48,347 nt of DNA from Flavobacteriales bacterium UBA5040 (GCA_002415135.1 DIBY01000017.1:1-48347); one strand, 5' to 3'; counted from the stretch's first letter, positions 8,560 through 17,355 are shown. A program made the numbers and translations. The notes: generated by a model from the letters alone, not told the origin.

Positions 8560-8604
8560 TTCGTAGATTTCGCAAAAACACCTCATCTAATTTAAAATAA
8601 TAAA

Positions 8605-9675
8605 ATGCTAGAAGATAAAAATCCTGAATTAACTCCAATCTCCGCTTACGGCGAATTTGGATTGATCAAACACCTGACCGAAAACTTTAGTTTTGAAAAT
8701 TCCTCTACGGAAGTTTCCATTGGTGATGACTGTGCGGTGATTAATCCGGAAGGTCAAAAAGTAGTCGTTACGACCGATGTTTTGGCAGAAGGAGTCCATT
8801 TCAATTTAGGATATGTGCCCTTGAAACATTTGGGTTATAAAGCTGTTGTGGTGAACCTGAGCGATATTGCTGCAATGAATGCGAAGCCAACTCAAATCTT
8901 AGTTTCATTAGCAATTTCCAGCCGATTTCCGGTAGAAGCATTAGAAGAAATTTACGCGGGAATTGCAATGGCCTGCAACCATTATAAAGTTGATCTAGTT
9001 GGCGGCGATACTACGAGTTCTACGTCTGGATTGGTGATCACTATTACCGCAATTGGACTTGAGAATTCTGAAAACCTAATCAAAAGAAACGGCGCGAAAC
9101 CAAATGATCTGCTGGTTGTAACCGGCGATTTAGGCGGAGCTTACATGGGTTTGCAAATTTTAGAAAGAGAACATTCTGTGTTTCTAGCCAATCCGAATAT
9201 GCAGCCTGAAATGGATGGTTATGATTATATTTTGGAAAGACAACTGAAGCCGGAAGCAAGAACTGATATTAAGAAAGCTTTAAAAGAACTGGATATTCAT
9301 CCAACATCGATGATCGATGTTTCTGATGGATTGTCTTCTGAAACCCTGCATTTATCTGATCAAAGTAAAGTAGGCTTTAGAATTTACGAAGAAAAAATTC
9401 CGATGGATTCTTTAACGATTTCTACAGCAGAAGAATTGAACTTAAATCCGGTTATGTGTGCATTAAGCGGCGGCGAAGATTACGAATTGTTATTCACCAT
9501 CGCACCAGCTGATTTTGAGAAAATTAAAAATCATCCTGACTTTACCATCATCGGTCACGCAGTGGATTTGGACCAAGGAAATTACTTAGTAGCGAGAGGA
9601 AGCAGCGAATTGATTCCGTTGAATGCGCAAGGTTGGGACGCTTTCTTAAATAAGGACAGCAACGAAAGACAATAA
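8605..9675 (+). CDS. thiL: Thiamine-monophosphate kinase
   Basis: ATP-dependent kinase converting thiamine monophosphate to thiamine diphosphate, the last step of cofactor synthesis. The 356-aa sequence has the PurM-like fold landmarks: GEFGLIKHL near the start, IGDDCAVI with metal-binding aspartates at about 40-47, TTDVLAEGVHF, NLSDIAAMNAKP, VGGDTT, MIDVSDGLSSE, and CALSGGEDYELLF. No thiamine riboswitch or other thi gene is near; the upstream neighbour is a thioesterase. Confidence 0.96.
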   Translation: MLEDKNPELTPISAYGEFGLIKHLTENFSFENSSTEVSIGDDCAVINPEGQKVVVTTDVLAEGVHFNLGYVPLKHLGYKAVVVNLSDIAAMNAKPTQILVSLAISSRFPVEALEEIYAGIAMACNHYKVDLVGGDTTSSTSGLVITITAIGLENSENLIKRNGAKPNDLLVVTGDLGGAYMGLQILEREHSVFLANPNMQPEMDGYDYILERQLKPEARTDIKKALKELDIHPTSMIDVSDGLSSETLHLSDQSKVGFRIYEEKIPMDSLTISTAEELNLNPVMCALSGGEDYELLFTIAPADFEKIKNHPDFTIIGHAVDLDQGNYLVARGSSELIPLNAQGWDAFLNKDSNERQ

Positions 9676-9761
9676 GAATTTTAACGATTAAGTTTCTGGC
9701 TAAGAAATTAAGAACAAGAAGATTTCCTTCGGAAATTAAAATACATACATTACAACTTATT

Positions 9762-9795
9762 AAAAGCCTATTTGTTTAAATACATTTAGGCTTTT
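9762..9795 (+). terminator. Terminator after thiL
   Basis: AAAAGCCTA (9762-9770) pairs with TAGGCTTTT (9787-9795), continuing into a T-tract, about 90 nt after the thiL stop. Confidence 0.7.
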
Positions 9796-9841
9796 TTAAA
9801 AACTTTTGTTAACCGCAATTATTTCGAAATACTCAACCACA

Positions 9842-9873
9842 AAAAAGTCCCAATCGCAAGATCGGGACTTTTT
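9842..9873 (-). terminator. Terminator of the rplU-rpmA operon
   Basis: A perfect 10-bp stem AAAAAGTCCC (9842-9851) with GGGACTTTTT (9864-9873), 20 nt downstream of the rpmA stop on the minus strand; symmetrical A/T tails also allow plus-strand use. Confidence 0.8.
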
Positions 9874-9892
9874 ATATTTAAAACGCTGTTAA

Positions 9893-10159
9893 TTATGCGT
9901 TTACTTCAATTGGTTCAATAGATACAAATGATCTGTTGTTTTGTTTCTTTCTGAAAACTACTTTACCAGCGATCAAAGCGTGCAATGTGTGGTCTTTACC
10001 CATTCCCACGTTTTCACCTGGGTGGTGTGTAGTACCTCTTTGTCTCACGATGATGTTACCAGCGATAGCTTCTTGTCCTCCGAAAATCTTTACACCTAAT
10101 CTCTTAGAATGCGATTCTCTACCATTTTTGGAACTACCAACTCCTTTCTTATGTGCCAT
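9893..10159 (-). CDS. rpmA: 50S ribosomal protein L27
   Basis: An 88-aa protein starting MAHKKGVGSSKNGRES with the typical L27 core KRLGVKIFGGQ, GNIIVRQRGTTHHPG and GMGKDHTLHA. L27 lines the peptidyl-transferase centre of the large subunit. Its N-terminus begins directly with the mature MAHKKG form, without the cleaved extension of Firmicutes L27. It follows rplU by 26 nt in the normal order. Confidence 0.98.
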   Translation of the reverse strand: MAHKKGVGSSKNGRESHSKRLGVKIFGGQEAIAGNIIVRQRGTTHHPGENVGMGKDHTLHALIAGKVVFRKKQNNRSFVSIEPIEVNA

Positions 10160-10185
10160 TTTATTTTAAGGTTTTTTGGTTAAAA

Positions 10186-10620
10186 TTATTCAGCGGTTTC
10201 GCTGTCTGATTTTTTGGTTGTTTTTTTAGCAACTGGAGCGTCTTCAGAAACTACTGCTTCTTTCTTAGCTTTTGGTGCTGCTTTTTCTTTTTTCTCTTCT
10301 TTCTTATTATCGAAACCAGTGATTCCAGTAATTTGAATTTGAGTTAAAGACTGTCTGTGACCGTTTTTCTTTTCGTATCCTTTTCTTCTTTTCTTTTTGA
10401 AGATGATTACTTTATCAGCTTTCAGGTGATTGATGATTTCAGCATCAACAGTGATACCGCTTACAGCCGGGGCGCCGATTGTTGTAGAACCGTTTACAGT
10501 TAAAAGAACTTTATCAAAAGAAACTTTTCCTCCAATATCGCCTTTCAAACGGTTTACAAACAACTTCTGGTCTTGCTCAACTTTATATTGAAGCCCTGCT
10601 ATTTCTACAATTGCAAACAT
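10186..10620 (-). CDS. rplU: 50S ribosomal protein L21 with charged C-terminal extension
   Basis: The first 100 residues are ordinary L21 (MFAIVEIAGLQYKVEQDQ, KGDIGGKVSFDKVLL, KVIIFKKKRRKGYEKKNGHR, TQIQITGI). About 40 more residues rich in Lys, Ala and Glu (KKEEKKEKAAPKAKKEA) extend beyond the roughly 103-residue E. coli length. L21 binds 23S rRNA on the large subunit. First gene of the rplU-rpmA pair. Confidence 0.97.
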   Translation of the reverse strand: MFAIVEIAGLQYKVEQDQKLFVNRLKGDIGGKVSFDKVLLTVNGSTTIGAPAVSGITVDAEIINHLKADKVIIFKKKRRKGYEKKNGHRQSLTQIQITGITGFDNKKEEKKEKAAPKAKKEAVVSEDAPVAKKTTKKSDSETAE

Positions 10621-10652
10621 TGTTTATAAATTTTGTTAGTTAATTCGAGGTG

Positions 10653-10660
10653 CAAAAGTA
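10653..10660 (-). promoter_or_regulatory. -7 element of rplU-rpmA
   Basis: CAAAAGTA reads TACTTTTG on the minus strand (TAnnTTTG), about 33 nt upstream of the rplU ATG. A TTG lies 22 nt further upstream on that strand and could serve as the -33 element. Confidence 0.55.
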
Positions 10661-10675
10661 ATAAATATTTTTGAG

Positions 10676-10684
10676 TTATCCACA
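10676..10684 (+). promoter_or_regulatory. Perfect DnaA-box sequence in the rplU promoter spacer
   Basis: TTATCCACA is the strict DnaA-box consensus. It lies between the putative -33 and -7 elements of rplU. A single box is not an origin; it could be chance or a DnaA-responsive site. Confidence 0.3.
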
Positions 10685-10824
10685 ATGCACTTTAAAATTT
10701 CTGAAAAGATTTTGACTCAAGCAGTTATGTCTTTTTAGGATTGCTCCAGAATCACGCCTTATTTTTCAAATGAAATTAATCTTTCTCATCTGATTTTTAA
10801 TTACTTTTGATTTTTGAACAAACT

Positions 10825-11916
10825 ATGAAAAGAGATCTCTACATTGACTTCGCAAAAGGTTTTGCAACATTAGCCATTATCTTTATACACACTGTTTTTT
10901 GGTCAGGACAATTTTATGTTCCAACAGAACTGCGAGTGCTGTCCTTATTAATAGATGTTCCTTTGTTTTATGCTTTAAGCGGACTGACTTCTGGTAATAA
11001 CATCGAAAAGACTTTTTATCGATTGCTAAAACTGCAAATTACTTTTATGATTTTCGTGACCTTTCTTTTCTTCCTTGACTATTTTTTCAAAGTCTTTGGC
11101 TTAAATATGTTCGGACTGGATTGGATGAAAAATTTCTACTCAACGTTCGGTTCTAAATATGTTCCACACAGTATTACTGACGTTCCACAATGGCAGAATC
11201 TCGGCAACTGGTATCTTCATCAATATACCAATGCAGATACTTTTCCTGTTGTGATGGGAAGTTTTTGGTATCTAAAGGTTTATTTTATTTTAACCGTCTT
11301 TGGAGTTTTAATTTTGAGGTTTTTCCCAAAACACATCAGCTGGTTTATTGGACTTTGTTTAGGTTTAACATTACTATTTAATCTCTTCCCGCAATTTTAT
11401 CCTACCGGACAAGTCGGTTATGTTGCTTTATATCTAGGTATATTCTTAATTGCCCATCAACTAAAAGGTAAAAAAATAGCAACAAAATGGCTTCCTCTAC
11501 TCTATGGAATATTAATTCTTATTCTGGTTTTCCTATTTTGGAATTCGGGTAAAGAATTATTCTTGAAAATGAACAAAGCGAAATTCCCTCCTAAACTATT
11601 GTACATCTTTTGGTCAAGTTTCTCGCTGCTAACTTTATTCGTATTGTACAATCGCCTTAAAATAAACAAAAACAATTTCATTACGTACATCGGTAAAAAC
11701 GCGATCTTCTATTATTTTGCGCAAGGAATGAGTTCTTCTTTGGTTTATTTTATCGTTGTATTGTTAAAGGATTCGATACCGTGGGGAATTCTACTGGTGT
11801 TAATCTTCGCCATCAACATCCTGTTAGCAGTGATCATTGCGGAAGGTTTAAAAAAGATCGATGCTTTTGGGTGGAAAATCCTCCAGTATCTGCGTAAAAA
11901 AACTGCTTCAGTTTAA
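10825..11916 (+). CDS. Membrane acyltransferase (Acyltransferase_3 family)
   Basis: A 363-aa integral membrane protein. It begins RDLYIDFAKGFATLAIIFIH, the family signature of an Asp near the first helix and a conserved His at its end, followed by SGQFYVPTELRVLSLLIDVPLFYALSG and about ten hydrophobic helices. Family members O-acylate sugars, glycans or other surface molecules. The ATG at 10825 is preferred to a TTG six codons upstream since the family normally starts with R-x-x-x-D. No glycan genes are next to it, so the acceptor is unknown. Confidence 0.8.
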   Translation: MKRDLYIDFAKGFATLAIIFIHTVFWSGQFYVPTELRVLSLLIDVPLFYALSGLTSGNNIEKTFYRLLKLQITFMIFVTFLFFLDYFFKVFGLNMFGLDWMKNFYSTFGSKYVPHSITDVPQWQNLGNWYLHQYTNADTFPVVMGSFWYLKVYFILTVFGVLILRFFPKHISWFIGLCLGLTLLFNLFPQFYPTGQVGYVALYLGIFLIAHQLKGKKIATKWLPLLYGILILILVFLFWNSGKELFLKMNKAKFPPKLLYIFWSSFSLLTLFVLYNRLKINKNNFITYIGKNAIFYYFAQGMSSSLVYFIVVLLKDSIPWGILLVLIFAINILLAVIIAEGLKKIDAFGWKILQYLRKKTASV

Positions 11917-11953
11917 AACCGAAGCAGCTCATATCATCTTTATAAATAAAGAA

Positions 11954-12199
11954 TTAGTCTCTTTTTCCGCCCCCTCTTGCGATAATCGCAATAAGGATGA
12001 TCACGAACAATCCACCGATTACCCAGTAAATTGGATTCGTAAACCATTCTTCTGTAGTGGTCGTTTTAGTGGTCGTTACATCAACGTTCAAATCTGGAGT
12101 TTTGGTCGCTTCTTGTGCTAAAGCCAATGTGCTAAAGAAAAAAGTTAGCATAAAAATTCCGAATTTTTCAAAGCTGTTTTTCATAGATAAAGTGTTCAT
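11954..12199 (-). CDS. Small membrane protein, hypothetical
   Basis: An 81-aa protein with a signal peptide (FGIFMLTFFFSTLALA), a short Thr-rich segment (DVTTTKTTTTEEW), one membrane helix (YWVIGGLFVIILIAIIA) and a positively charged tail RGGGKRD. No family is recognised. An alternative start is the ATG at 12184 (residue 6), which gives a slightly neater signal peptide; the sequence does not decide between them. The gene is convergent with the acyltransferase gene. Confidence 0.6.
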   Translation of the reverse strand: MNTLSMKNSFEKFGIFMLTFFFSTLALAQEATKTPDLNVDVTTTKTTTTEEWFTNPIYWVIGGLFVIILIAIIARGGGKRD

Positions 12200-12359
12200 A
12201 ATAGTTTATTTTTTTAATGTTGATTGATGAATATTCAACATTTGTGCCACATACAATCCTTTACACTATTAATAGGTTAATTTAATTAGGATTTTAGCAA
12301 AGAGCTTAAATGGTAAACCATGCTTTTAATTTTATTAAATTTACCCAAAAATTAAGACA

Positions 12360-12938
12360 ATGTTTAAATTGAGACTATTGACCGATCCACGTTGGGCCAA
12401 TATTGCAGAAGGAAATCTAGAGGAAATCCTTACCGATCATGCTTGGTGTGAGCAAAAGGCAACCACAAATGCAATCACGATTATTACGATGTGCCCAGAA
12501 TATCCCGAAATCGTGACAGAGCTTTTGAAAATTGCCCAAGAAGAGTTAGAACATTTTCAAATGGTGCATGAAATTATAAAAAAGCGTGGTTACGAATTCG
12601 GCAGAGAACGAAAAGATGATTATGTGGGACAACTATTTAAATTCATAGTTCAGGGAACCCGTAAGGAATATATCATCGACAGAATGCTATTTGCCGCTAT
12701 GATTGAAGCCAGAAGCTGTGAGAGATTTAGAGTCTTAACCGAAAATATCAAAGATGAAGAATTAAAAACCTTCTACAAAGATCTCATGATTTCTGAAGCT
12801 GGACATTACACCACTTTCATCGGGTTTGCCAGACAATTAGGAGACGTAGAAAAAGTAAATCTGCGCTGGGAAGAATGGCTGGATTACGAAGCAGAGATCA
12901 TTAAATCCTACGGTAAAAAAGAAACGATTCACGGATAA
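12360..12938 (+). CDS. miaE: tRNA-(ms2io6A)-hydroxylase
   Basis: Non-haem di-iron monooxygenase that hydroxylates the isopentenyl group of ms2i6A at position 37 of tRNAs reading codons starting with U. The 192-aa ferritin-like sequence shows the iron-ligand segments in order: DHAWCEQKATTNA, EELEHFQMVHE, EARSCERF and SEAGHYTTF. No other tRNA-modification gene lies beside it. Length fits the bacterial family. Confidence 0.92.
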   Translation: MFKLRLLTDPRWANIAEGNLEEILTDHAWCEQKATTNAITIITMCPEYPEIVTELLKIAQEELEHFQMVHEIIKKRGYEFGRERKDDYVGQLFKFIVQGTRKEYIIDRMLFAAMIEARSCERFRVLTENIKDEELKTFYKDLMISEAGHYTTFIGFARQLGDVEKVNLRWEEWLDYEAEIIKSYGKKETIHG

Positions 12939-13012
12939 AAATTTTTTACAATTACTCCAAAATTTTCCTATTTTTACCAAACCTCATTTAAAGATTTTCA
13001 GACTCGCAAAGA

Positions 13013-13633
13013 ATGCAAAAAGCCCATTTTGAAAAATTACTCAATACCTTGGTGAAATCATTTTTCCAGGGACTTTTAATTATTGGACCTTTTGCCTTAA
13101 CAATCTGGATCATCTGGTATATCGTATCGAGTATTGATAACATTATTCCATCATTATCAGAACAGTTTTATCCTGGAATAACATTTTTAATTGTCATCGG
13201 ATCTACCACCTTAATTGGGTTTTTAGGAAGCAAATTCATCATCGGTCGAGTCGTCGTTGATAGTTTTGATTATCTGCTTGAACATACACCGGGAATCAAA
13301 TTTATTTACAGTTCGTTAAAAGACGTGATGACTTCTTTCGTTGGTGATAAAAAGAAATTTAATCAACCTGTGCTCATTAAAACAGCAGAAAATCCCCCGC
13401 TTTGGCGCATCGGATTTTTGACTCAAAGCGATCTTTCATCAGTAGGTTTTCCCGAGCATGTTTCGGTTTACCTTCCTCATTCATACGCCGTTTCTGGTTG
13501 GGTCGTATTTGTTTTAGCAACCAACATTACCATTCTCGATAATGTAACAGCAGCACAGGCAATGAAGTTTGCCGTAAGTGGTGGCGTTGCAGGATTCCAC
13601 TCTGATGACAACGTTTTCAAAGCACCGGAATGA
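13013..13633 (+). CDS. DUF502 family membrane protein
   Basis: A 206-aa protein with two membrane helices (about residues 15-40 and 52-73, including FFQGLLIIGPFALTIWIIWY and FLIVIGSTTLIGFLGSK), then the DUF502 core TPGIKFIYSSLKDVMTSFVGD and VSVYLPHSYAVSGWVVFV. The function of DUF502 proteins is not established in bacteria. The spacing of 74 nt after miaE leaves open whether the two are co-transcribed. Confidence 0.85.
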   Translation: MQKAHFEKLLNTLVKSFFQGLLIIGPFALTIWIIWYIVSSIDNIIPSLSEQFYPGITFLIVIGSTTLIGFLGSKFIIGRVVVDSFDYLLEHTPGIKFIYSSLKDVMTSFVGDKKKFNQPVLIKTAENPPLWRIGFLTQSDLSSVGFPEHVSVYLPHSYAVSGWVVFVLATNITILDNVTAAQAMKFAVSGGVAGFHSDDNVFKAPE

Positions 13634-13719
13634 GTAGTAATCAGTAATGAGCGTTACGTAATTTCATACTTATCGCTTCCCGTTTTTTTATTACTTATTA
13701 CCAATTATTTATTACTCAT
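13630..13719. repeat. Inverted simple-sequence repeats flanking the DUF502-tnaA gap
   Basis: ATGAGTAGTAA with further GTAAT/ATGAG units at 13630-13651 faces the reverse-oriented ATTACTTATTACC...TTATTACTCAT units at 13690-13719. The 11-mers at the outer edges match 10 of 11. The left copy overlaps the DUF502 stop codon. Confidence 0.4.
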
Positions 13720-13725
13720 ACTTAT

Positions 13726-15102
13726 ATGAAATTACCTTACGCAGAACCGTACAGAATTAAAATGGTGGAAGAAATTCACCAATCAACAAGAGAAGAAAGA
13801 GAAGAATGGCTGAAAAACTCAAAATACAATTTATTTAATCTAAAGTCCTCTCAGGTTTATATTGACTTATTAACTGATTCCGGAACAGGAGCAATGAGCG
13901 ACCAGCAATGGGGTGCGATGATGACCGGTGACGAAAGTTACGCAGGTTCAAAAAGTTTCGAAAAATTACATGAAACCGTTCAAAATATTACAGGATATCA
14001 ATATTTGCTACCAACTCATCAGGGAAGAGCCGCTGAAAATGTGTTGTTTTCAGTTTTGGTAAAAGATGGTGATGTTATTCCCGGAAACACTCATTTTGAC
14101 ACCACGAAAGGACATATCGAAATCAGAAAAGCCCACGCTGTGGATTGTACGATCGATGAAGCTTTCGATATTGAAGATCCTCATCCTTTCAAAGGAAATA
14201 TCGATTTAGAAAAATTAGAACTGGTTTATCAATCGTATCCGAAAGAGCAAATTCCATTTTGCTTGATCACTATTACGTGTAATTCTTCAGGTGGACAGCC
14301 TGTTTCCTTAGAAAACATGAGAGCTGTTAAAGAGCTTTCTGATTGCTATGGAGTTCCAATTTATTTCGATTCTGCGAGATTTGCCGAGAATGCTTATTTT
14401 ATTAAAATGAGAGAGAAAGGCCAAGAAAACAGAACCATCAAAGAAATCGCCAAAGAAGCATTTTCTTATGGTGTTGGAATGACCATGAGTTCTAAAAAAG
14501 ATGGCCTCGTTAATATCGGTGGATTTATCGCTTTAAATGATGCTGATATTTTTAAAAAGGCTTCTAATTTTACCATTATATTTGAAGGCTTCATCACTTA
14601 TGGTGGAATGGCCGGACGAGATATGGCCGCTTTAGCTGTTGGATTGAACGAAGCAACGGAATTTGAATATTTAGAAAGCCGTATTTCTCAAGTTGAATAT
14701 CTCGGAAACAAATTAATTGAATTCGGAATTCCCGTGCAAAAACCAATTGGTGGTCACGCAGTTTTCATCGACTCTTTGACATTCTTACCCAACATTCCAC
14801 GAGAAGAATATCCGGCTCAAACGTTGGCAAATGAAATTTACAAAGAAGCTGGTATCAGAACCGTAGAAATAGGAACGTTATTAGCGGATCGTGATCCGGA
14901 AACACGTATCAACCGTTATCCAAAATTAGAATTAGTTCGTTTAGCGATTCCACGCAGAACGTATACGAACAATCATATGGATTATATCGCAGCCGCTATT
15001 AAAAATGTGTATGATCGCAGAAATGAAATTCAAAAAGGATATAATATTACCTGGGAATCTGAAATCCTGAGACATTTTACACTCGAACTGGAAAAAGCTT
15101 AA
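13726..15102 (+). CDS. tnaA: Tryptophanase
   Basis: PLP-dependent beta-eliminating lyase degrading tryptophan to indole, pyruvate and ammonia. The 458-aa sequence begins LPYAEPYRIKMVE and contains TDSGTGAMSDQQW, GDESYAGSKSF, LPTHQGRAAE and the cofactor lysine in MSSKKDGLVNIGG (Lys258 by count, the second Lys). Tyrosine phenol-lyase is close in sequence, but overall pattern and the indole-positive habit of the presumed genus favour tryptophanase. No tnaC-like leader peptide or tnaB permease gene is adjacent. Confidence 0.92.
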   Translation: MKLPYAEPYRIKMVEEIHQSTREEREEWLKNSKYNLFNLKSSQVYIDLLTDSGTGAMSDQQWGAMMTGDESYAGSKSFEKLHETVQNITGYQYLLPTHQGRAAENVLFSVLVKDGDVIPGNTHFDTTKGHIEIRKAHAVDCTIDEAFDIEDPHPFKGNIDLEKLELVYQSYPKEQIPFCLITITCNSSGGQPVSLENMRAVKELSDCYGVPIYFDSARFAENAYFIKMREKGQENRTIKEIAKEAFSYGVGMTMSSKKDGLVNIGGFIALNDADIFKKASNFTIIFEGFITYGGMAGRDMAALAVGLNEATEFEYLESRISQVEYLGNKLIEFGIPVQKPIGGHAVFIDSLTFLPNIPREEYPAQTLANEIYKEAGIRTVEIGTLLADRDPETRINRYPKLELVRLAIPRRTYTNNHMDYIAAAIKNVYDRRNEIQKGYNITWESEILRHFTLELEKA

Positions 15103-15126
15103 AAAGTACTTTTCATTTATAAATCA

Positions 15127-15154
15127 AAAAACCTCGGCTTTCGTCGAGGTTTTT
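15127..15154 (+). terminator. Terminator after tnaA
   Basis: AAAAACCTCG (15127-15136) pairs with CGAGGTTTTT (15145-15154), 8-nt loop, 24 nt after the tnaA stop. Confidence 0.8.
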
Positions 15155-15215
15155 GCTTTCTAAGGTTCATTTTTCCAGAATCATTGGTGAAATTTAGTGC
15201 CGTGAGTTTAAAAAA

Positions 15216-15398
15216 TTATTGCTCAATATTCACAGCATCAAAACCAACCAGTTCTTCAGATTCAAAAGTCACATGCAGTTCTATAGGATTACAGCAAACT
15301 TCGCAATCTTCTATATAAGTTTGGTTCGGAACTGACGGATCTAAAAGTGCAGAAATTTCTTCCCAACAATAAGGACAAGTATAAAAATGTTCTAGCAT
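15216..15398 (-). CDS. CPXCG-motif cysteine-rich protein
   Basis: A 60-aa protein with two zinc-knuckle-like cysteine pairs: FYTCPYCWEEI at residues 5-15 and EDCEVCCNPIELH at about 30-42. This is the short CPXCG family, probably zinc-binding, with no assigned function. It lies just downstream of msrB on the same strand, 24 nt away, so the two are likely co-transcribed. Confidence 0.85.
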   Translation of the reverse strand: MLEHFYTCPYCWEEISALLDPSVPNQTYIEDCEVCCNPIELHVTFESEELVGFDAVNIEQ

Positions 15399-15422
15399 GA
15401 TCTACGATAATTAGAGTGATTT

Positions 15423-15959
15423 TTATTTTGCGTCTTTTTCACTGTCTCCCACAAAATCTAAACTGACAGAATTCATACAATAACGGGTTCCCGTTGGTGG
15501 TGGCCCATCATTAAAGACGTGACCTAAATGCGAATCGCATCTTTTACATAAAACTTCGGTTCTTTCCATTCCGTAGGTAGAATCTCTCTTGTAGGTCGTA
15601 CCTTGTTTGTCAGCTTCGAAAAAACTTGGCCACCCGCAAGTGGATGCGAATTTAGCATCTGAACGAAATAAATGATTTCCACACACTGCGCAATAATAAT
15701 CTCCTTTTTCATCGTAAACGTTATATTTACCGGTTCCAGGTCTTTCGGTATTGGCTTCACGGGAAACTGCATACACGTCTTCAGGCAGGATTTTTTTCCA
15801 TTCAGAATTAGGAACGTCCAGTTTGGTTCGGTCTGTTCGGGAATAGTATGGATTGTTTTTTGATGTTGAATTTTCCATTGAGGTAGATTTTTCGGGTTGT
15901 TTAACTTGAGTACACATTTGCAATGACATGCAAAATAATATTGAAAGGATGATTTTCAT
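15423..15959 (-). CDS. msrB: Peptide-methionine (R)-S-oxide reductase, exported lipoprotein form
   Basis: Reduces methionine-R-sulfoxide in oxidised proteins. The 178-aa form starts with a lipoprotein signal ending LQMC, so it acts in the envelope. The MsrB domain has the two structural zinc pairs (YCAVCGNHLF and CKRCDSHLGH), the core GCGWPSFFEA-like stretch (TCGWPSFFEAD), and the catalytic Cys161 in RYCMNSVSLDF. The ATG at 15959 is chosen because the 34 codons upstream are not signal-like and overlap the promoter of the divergent gene. Confidence 0.94.
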   Translation of the reverse strand: MKIILSILFCMSLQMCTQVKQPEKSTSMENSTSKNNPYYSRTDRTKLDVPNSEWKKILPEDVYAVSREANTERPGTGKYNVYDEKGDYYCAVCGNHLFRSDAKFASTCGWPSFFEADKQGTTYKRDSTYGMERTEVLCKRCDSHLGHVFNDGPPPTGTRYCMNSVSLDFVGDSEKDAK

Positions 15960-16021
15960 AAATTTTAAAACTAATTTTCTAGTGAAATCGTATCGATTAA
16001 AGTTTTGCGACTCAAATTTAG

Positions 16022-16029
16022 TACATTTG
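16022..16029 (+). promoter_or_regulatory. -7 element of the DUF445 gene
   Basis: TACATTTG (TAnnTTTG) ends 5 nt before the ATG at 16035, suggesting a leaderless transcript. Confidence 0.45.
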
Positions 16030-16034
16030 AAATA

Positions 16035-17279
16035 ATGAATGACATAGAAAAAAAGATACAATTAAGGAAGTACAAAATGTTTGCCACAGGACTCTTCGTT
16101 TTGATGGCAGTTATTTTTGTGGTGATGACCATTTTAGAAAAGAAAAATCCTGCTCATTGGATCGGTTATATCCGAGCGTTCTCGGAAGCGGCAATGGTTG
16201 GGGCTTTGGCAGACTGGTTTGCAGTTACGGCACTTTTTAATTATCCACTTGGAATAAAAATTCCACACACCAATTTAATTGAAAATAGCAAAGAACGAAT
16301 TGGTGATAATCTCGGTAATTTCGTGGTAGAGAATTTTCTTTCTCCGCAGAATATCAGACCGTATATTCAGAAAATTAAAATTTCAAATTTTGTGGGCGAC
16401 TGGCTGTCAAAACAACGGAATCAGGAAAATTTAATGAAGGAGGTTTCGACTATTATTTTGGATATTTTAAATAAATTGGACGATACGGCTGTGGTATCTT
16501 TCATTGGTAAGAAAGCCAAAGAAATGTCTGATGATTTAAAAATTAACCAGATTGTCGGTAACGGAATCGAATATATCTTGGATAAAAAAGATCATCAAAG
16601 ATTTATTACCAACCTTTCAAAACAGATCAAGGAATACGTAATGAACAATCAAGAGATGGTAAAACAACGCGTGAAAAGCGAAAGTTATTTTTTGATCCCA
16701 AAATTTGTTGATGATGGTATTGCAGATAAAATCACGAGCGGACTTTCGAAATATTTTGAAGAAGTAGAATTGGATGAAAATCATTCTCTTCGAACTGAAA
16801 TCACTCAAAAGTTCTACTCTTTTTCTAAAGAAATTCAGACGGATGAAAAATGGGTAGAAGAATTTAAAGCGATTAAAAACGACTTTCTGAAGGAAGAAAA
16901 AATCCAGCAATACTCCCAAGACATCTGGCTTTCGATTAAAAAATCTTTGTCTAGTGAATTAGAAGAAGAGCAATCTGCCTTGAAAAATTATATCCGAAAA
17001 AACCTTGCAGAACTTTCTGAAAATTTAAAAACCGACGAAGTTTTTCAAAACAAAATCGACCATTGGGTGCGTGCAACGGCTTACAAATACATTTTGAAAA
17101 ATACGCATCAGTTCGGAGCGCTGATCAGTTCTACCGTTGGAAACTGGGAAGGAAAAGAACTCAGTGCAAAAATGGAATTAGAAGTCGGAAAAGACCTACA
17201 GTTTATCCGTGTCAATGGGACATTGGTCGGTGGATTGGTCGGATTGATCATTTATACGGTGAGTAATTTTTTCATATAA
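16035..17279 (+). CDS. DUF445 family membrane protein
   Basis: A 414-aa protein with an N-terminal membrane helix (MFATGLFVLMAVIFVVMTIL), the DUF445 signature AFSEAAMVGALADWFAVTALF followed by PLGIKIPHTNLI, a long helical, charged middle part, and a C-terminal helix (VGGLVGLIIYTVSNFFI). The family is widespread and functionally uncharacterised; the two terminal membrane anchors suggest a membrane-tethered coiled structure. The ATG at 16035 is preferred over an upstream in-frame start that would cover the -7 element. Confidence 0.85.
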   Translation: MNDIEKKIQLRKYKMFATGLFVLMAVIFVVMTILEKKNPAHWIGYIRAFSEAAMVGALADWFAVTALFNYPLGIKIPHTNLIENSKERIGDNLGNFVVENFLSPQNIRPYIQKIKISNFVGDWLSKQRNQENLMKEVSTIILDILNKLDDTAVVSFIGKKAKEMSDDLKINQIVGNGIEYILDKKDHQRFITNLSKQIKEYVMNNQEMVKQRVKSESYFLIPKFVDDGIADKITSGLSKYFEEVELDENHSLRTEITQKFYSFSKEIQTDEKWVEEFKAIKNDFLKEEKIQQYSQDIWLSIKKSLSSELEEEQSALKNYIRKNLAELSENLKTDEVFQNKIDHWVRATAYKYILKNTHQFGALISSTVGNWEGKELSAKMELEVGKDLQFIRVNGTLVGGLVGLIIYTVSNFFI

Positions 17280-17280
17280 A

Positions 17281-17295
17281 GTCAGAAGTTGGAAG
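17281..17295 (+). repeat. Left inverted repeat flanking the four-helix-bundle gene
   Basis: GTCAGAAGTTGGAAG followed by further GTTGGAAG/GACCGAAG units. It matches the reverse complement of 17751-17765 at 12 of 15 positions. Confidence 0.45.
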
Positions 17296-17355
17296 TTGGA
17301 AGACCGAAGATGACAAGCAGAAGTTTAAAGTTTGGGGCTTGAAAAGACAGGCCGT

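Noticed and set aside
8560..8604. A thiamine riboswitch upstream of thiL
   Set aside because: The gap is only 45 nt and no THI-box-like sequence is present there or upstream of the thioesterase gene.
10676..10684. Replication origin
   Set aside because: Only a single DnaA box is present, without clustered boxes, an AT-rich unwinding element or dnaA/dnaN genes.
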